In this document: one piece after another, positions 5,204 through 5,236 of the stretch
How positions within the stretch are numbered: the first letter of the stretch is position 1
Layout: every line of letters begins with the position of its first letter
Assembly (NCBI GenBank): GCA_964484125.1
Contig: CAZAEK010000054.1
Span: forward strand, 1-5,236
From: DSSM01 sp964484125
Lineage (GTDB): Bacteria; Bacteroidota; Ignavibacteria; Tepidaquicellales; Tepidaquicellaceae
Reading direction: 5' to 3'
Length of the DNA: 5,236 nucleotides
Program-made: the position numbers and the translations under genes
The notes under the pieces: model-generated
Told to the model about the DNA's origin: nothing
Database searches by the model: none
What the model saw: only the letters and a program-made list of their open reading frames with translations

Positions 5204-5236
5204 AACTTTACAAACTTTCTTAACTTTACAAACTTT
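5202..5236. repeat. Tandem repeat with 18-bp unit and 9-bp sub-period, cut by the window end
   Basis: A 17-bp sequence, TTAACTTTACAAACTTT, occurs at 5202-5218 and 5220-5236, one base apart. Inside it AACTTT recurs every nine bases at 5204, 5213, 5222 and 5231, with alternating spacers ACA and CTT. The last copy runs to the window edge, so the array may continue. Confidence 0.8.

Overview
This AT-rich window carries four intact protein genes, all on the + strand. The best taxonomic clue is the C-terminus of the second gene. It has the NYPNPFNP...INFSIP...LKFYDIRGKEV...GVYFYTL...KMILVK pattern of the FlgD/Por-type sorting tails found in secreted proteins of the Bacteroidota-Chlorobiota-Ignavibacteria group. 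Ignavibacteria or a close relative fits best. This is inferred from protein style only; no rRNA or other marker is present.

Layout. 3-830: a TrmB-family transcriptional regulator. 831-973: an intergenic stretch with a LacI-operator-like palindrome and two overlapping, mutually exclusive hairpins. 974-2071: a secreted thioredoxin-fold (Omp28-like) protein with a C-terminal sorting domain, closed by a strong intrinsic terminator at 2101-2135. 2136-2299: a repeat-dense leader with a 10-bp tandem duplication, two abutting 33-nt palindromes that share the core TTTTTGCA-N7-TGCAAAAA, and a third palindrome that contains the start codon of the next gene. 2300-3532: an AAA_14/DUF4143 ATPase, probably 410 residues. 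3533-3640: a short gap with a promoter candidate, a frame that may be the tail of a lost gene, and an AGGAGG ribosome binding site. 3641-5158: a KamA-family radical SAM aminomutase. 5159-5236: a hairpin terminator and the start of a 9-bp-periodic repeat.

The genes do not form an obvious single pathway. The ATPase and its palindromic leader look like a self-contained cassette between a terminated gene and the aminomutase. The aminomutase keeps the radical SAM and PLP residues of lysine 2,3-aminomutase. However, it has His and Asn where that enzyme has its two lysine-side-chain-binding aspartates, so it probably acts on another amino acid, with glutamate the leading guess.

The two observations most worth following are the palindrome array with compensatory changes upstream of the ATPase, and the altered substrate pocket of the aminomutase.
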